Source: Diphasiastrum complanatum
Taxonomy: Eukaryota; Streptophyta; Lycopodiopsida; Lycopodiales; Lycopodiaceae
NCBI GenBank assembly: GCA_029204225.1
Contig: CM055094.1
Coordinates: forward strand, 30,933,427-30,997,426
Length of the DNA: 64,000 bases
Direction: 5' to 3'
Part shown: piece after piece, positions 62,610-64,000 of the stretch
How the letters are laid out: each line of letters opens with the position of its first letter
How positions within the stretch are numbered: position 1 is the stretch's first letter
The notes under the pieces: model-generated
What the model saw: only the letters and a program-made list of their open reading frames with translations
Database searches by the model: none
What the model was told of the DNA's origin: nothing
Made by a program: the position numbers and the translations under genes

Positions 62610-64000
62610 TGTGAGGGTGTTGAGAGTGAAAGAGAGGATTCTTTAATGATGTCTAGTTTTTCATCTTTTCCTTTCAAGAATGAAGAGATTTGGTGGATAG
62701 GTAGTGGGGCTAGTTCCCATATGTCTAGTTCTAGAGACTCTTTCACAAGTCTCATGCCATATCTAGGAGTAAAAAGATCAATCTGATGTAGAGTGTAGAA
62801 TTGAAGGAATAGGTAGTATTCCACTGCATGCATCATCATCAAAATCTTTTTGCTTGCATGATGTACTTTATGTACCTAGACTAACCAAGAATCTCATTAG
62901 TGTAGGACAATTGTTTGATAGTGGATTGGATGTCAAGTTTCAAGTTGACAAGTGTATAATCTCAACAGAAAATGAAGTTATTGCTAGAGGATCTAGAATT
63001 GGAAAGTTGTACAAACTAGATTCTAGGGAGAGTGCTAACATTTCAGATATTGCTTATGAGACCAAGGTCCTTTAGGAGGATCTGTGGCATAAGAGATTGG
63101 GTCATCCCAATTTCAAAGCCATGCAATCTATGGTCAAGGAGGGAAAAGTTGTTGGACTACCAAAGACACTGTCAAAGGAGCTTCAACCTTGTGAAGCTTG
63201 TGTTTTGGCAAAATCACATAAAAGGCCTTTTCCAAGATCAAGCATAAAAAAAAATCATCCATTTGAACTCGTGCACTCTTATGTTCATTTCTCTTCAACC
63301 AAAAGCAAAGGAGGAACAAATTGCTTTGTTTCCTTTGTAAATGATTATACAAGTTATTCTTGGATCTATATGTTGTCTTCTAAAGCCATGGTTTATGATG
63401 TTTTCCTTACTTTCAAAGCTTATGTAGAAAACCAGTTTACTTTCAAGTTGAAAGCTTTGAGAAGTGATAGTGGAGGTGAATACACCTCCAATAAGTTTAA
63501 AGACTTTTGTGAGAGAGAGGAAATACAAAGAGAATTTTCTTGTTCATATACTCCTTAGCAAAATGGAGTTGCTGAGAGAACAAATAGAACTTTGTGTGAA
63601 TGTGCAAAAGCCATTAGGCTAGAAGCATCTCTGCCTAAAGAATTTTGGGGAGAAGCAGTTGCATGTGTAAATTATCTTTGTAATAGGCTTCCTAATCTTG
63701 CAATAGAAGGAAGAACACCATTTGAGATGTTGTATAAGAAAAAGCCTAAGGTAGATCATCTTAGGGTCTTTGGATGTGTATGCTTTGTGCATGTACCTCT
63801 AGAGACTAGGAAGAAGGGTGATCCTAGTGTTGTTAAAGGAATTTTTGTAGGATATGCATCTACTATAAAAGCATACAAATTTTATCTTCCCTCTATTGAC
63901 AAAAATGTTGTAAGTAGAGATGTGATCTTTCATGAAGATTAGAAGTTTAACTTGGATGAAGCACAGATCAAGGAGTCTCATGAAAGATCTACAATCATCA
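62610..64000 (+). pseudogene. Element J protease, integrase and RT linker (runs off the right edge)
   Basis: The protease reads WWIGSGASSHMS near 62690-62727, so the catalytic Asp is Gly. After a stop, VLYVPRLTKNLISVGQLFDS, LWHKRLGHPNFKAMQ, CEACVLAKSHKRPFPRS and the integrase core follow. The first catalytic Asp is Tyr (LVHSYVHF) and FIDDF is FVNDYTS. SDSGGEYTSNKF remains, then a stop in TP-QNGVAERTNR (63557). The linker VDHLRVFGCVCFVHVPLETR and SRDVIFHED ends at a stop near 63942. Integrase activity is not credible in this copy. Confidence 0.88.

Overview
This window is nuclear DNA from a land plant with a large, repeat-dominated genome. The evidence is the plant-type Ty1/copia elements primed by initiator tRNA-Met (TGGTATCAGAGC sites beside their LTRs), a Ty3/gypsy element, plant CACTA (En/Spm) Tnp2 and TnpA-like genes with GT-AG introns, a Tat/Athila-type primer site, and long (CT)n/(GA)n microsatellites. 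I cannot name the species. I see no ordinary conserved housekeeping gene, rRNA, tRNA or CRISPR array. Layout from left to right: 1-3478 is the 5' half of a minus-strand copia element (A). 3508-4230 is a tandem repeat with a ~342 bp period. 4231-6640 has no gene I can support. 6641-7015 is a small zinc-knuckle ORF. 7276-8518 is an LTR-like region with a 20-bp minisatellite. 8538-13990 is a mosaic of four copia fragments (L, N, O, P), of which N is inverted relative to the others. 14250-14858 is a Tat/Athila-like LTR end plus primer site, followed by a ~1.4 kb polypyrimidine tract and two tandem repeats. 17415-23430 looks like a CACTA-type transposon: a TnpA-like gene and a decayed Tnp2 gene in divergent orientation, many GCCACGCGTGGC palindromes, and a possible SET-domain fragment between the genes. 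24058-26580 holds an LTR and copia fragments. 28364-29728 is the one long intact non-transposon ORF (454 codons, minus strand), a beta-propeller protein resembling the virginiamycin B lyase (Vgb) family. 30174-35394 is a complete gag-protease-only gypsy element (K) with target duplication CATAT. The right half is a stack of nested insertions. Copia C (35887-46809, plus strand) was interrupted inside its RNase H by copia B (40459-45741, minus strand, target duplication GATAT). B has no integrase, RT or RNase H; in their place it carries about 2.1 kb of unrelated ORFs. A second CACTA Tnp2 gene (D, minus strand, 46810-48025 plus 54700-55120) was split by copia F, and F was in turn split inside its RT by copia G (49742-53551, target duplication TCTAG, LTR ends that are not TG...CA). 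55512-58030 is a decayed plus-strand gene with a coiled coil and a transposase-like RNase-H-fold domain of a family I know as uncharacterised. 57920-60148 is copia H, of the same family as C, which landed in the gag of copia I (60149 to about 61300). 61754-64000 is the 5' half of copia J, running off the right edge. Almost every element is broken: stops, frameshifts, missing catalytic residues and internal deletions are noted entry by entry. The best candidates for new biology are the RNase-H-fold gene at 55.5-58 kb, the cargo-bearing copia B, the Vgb-like gene, and the CACTA-like element with palindromic repeats.
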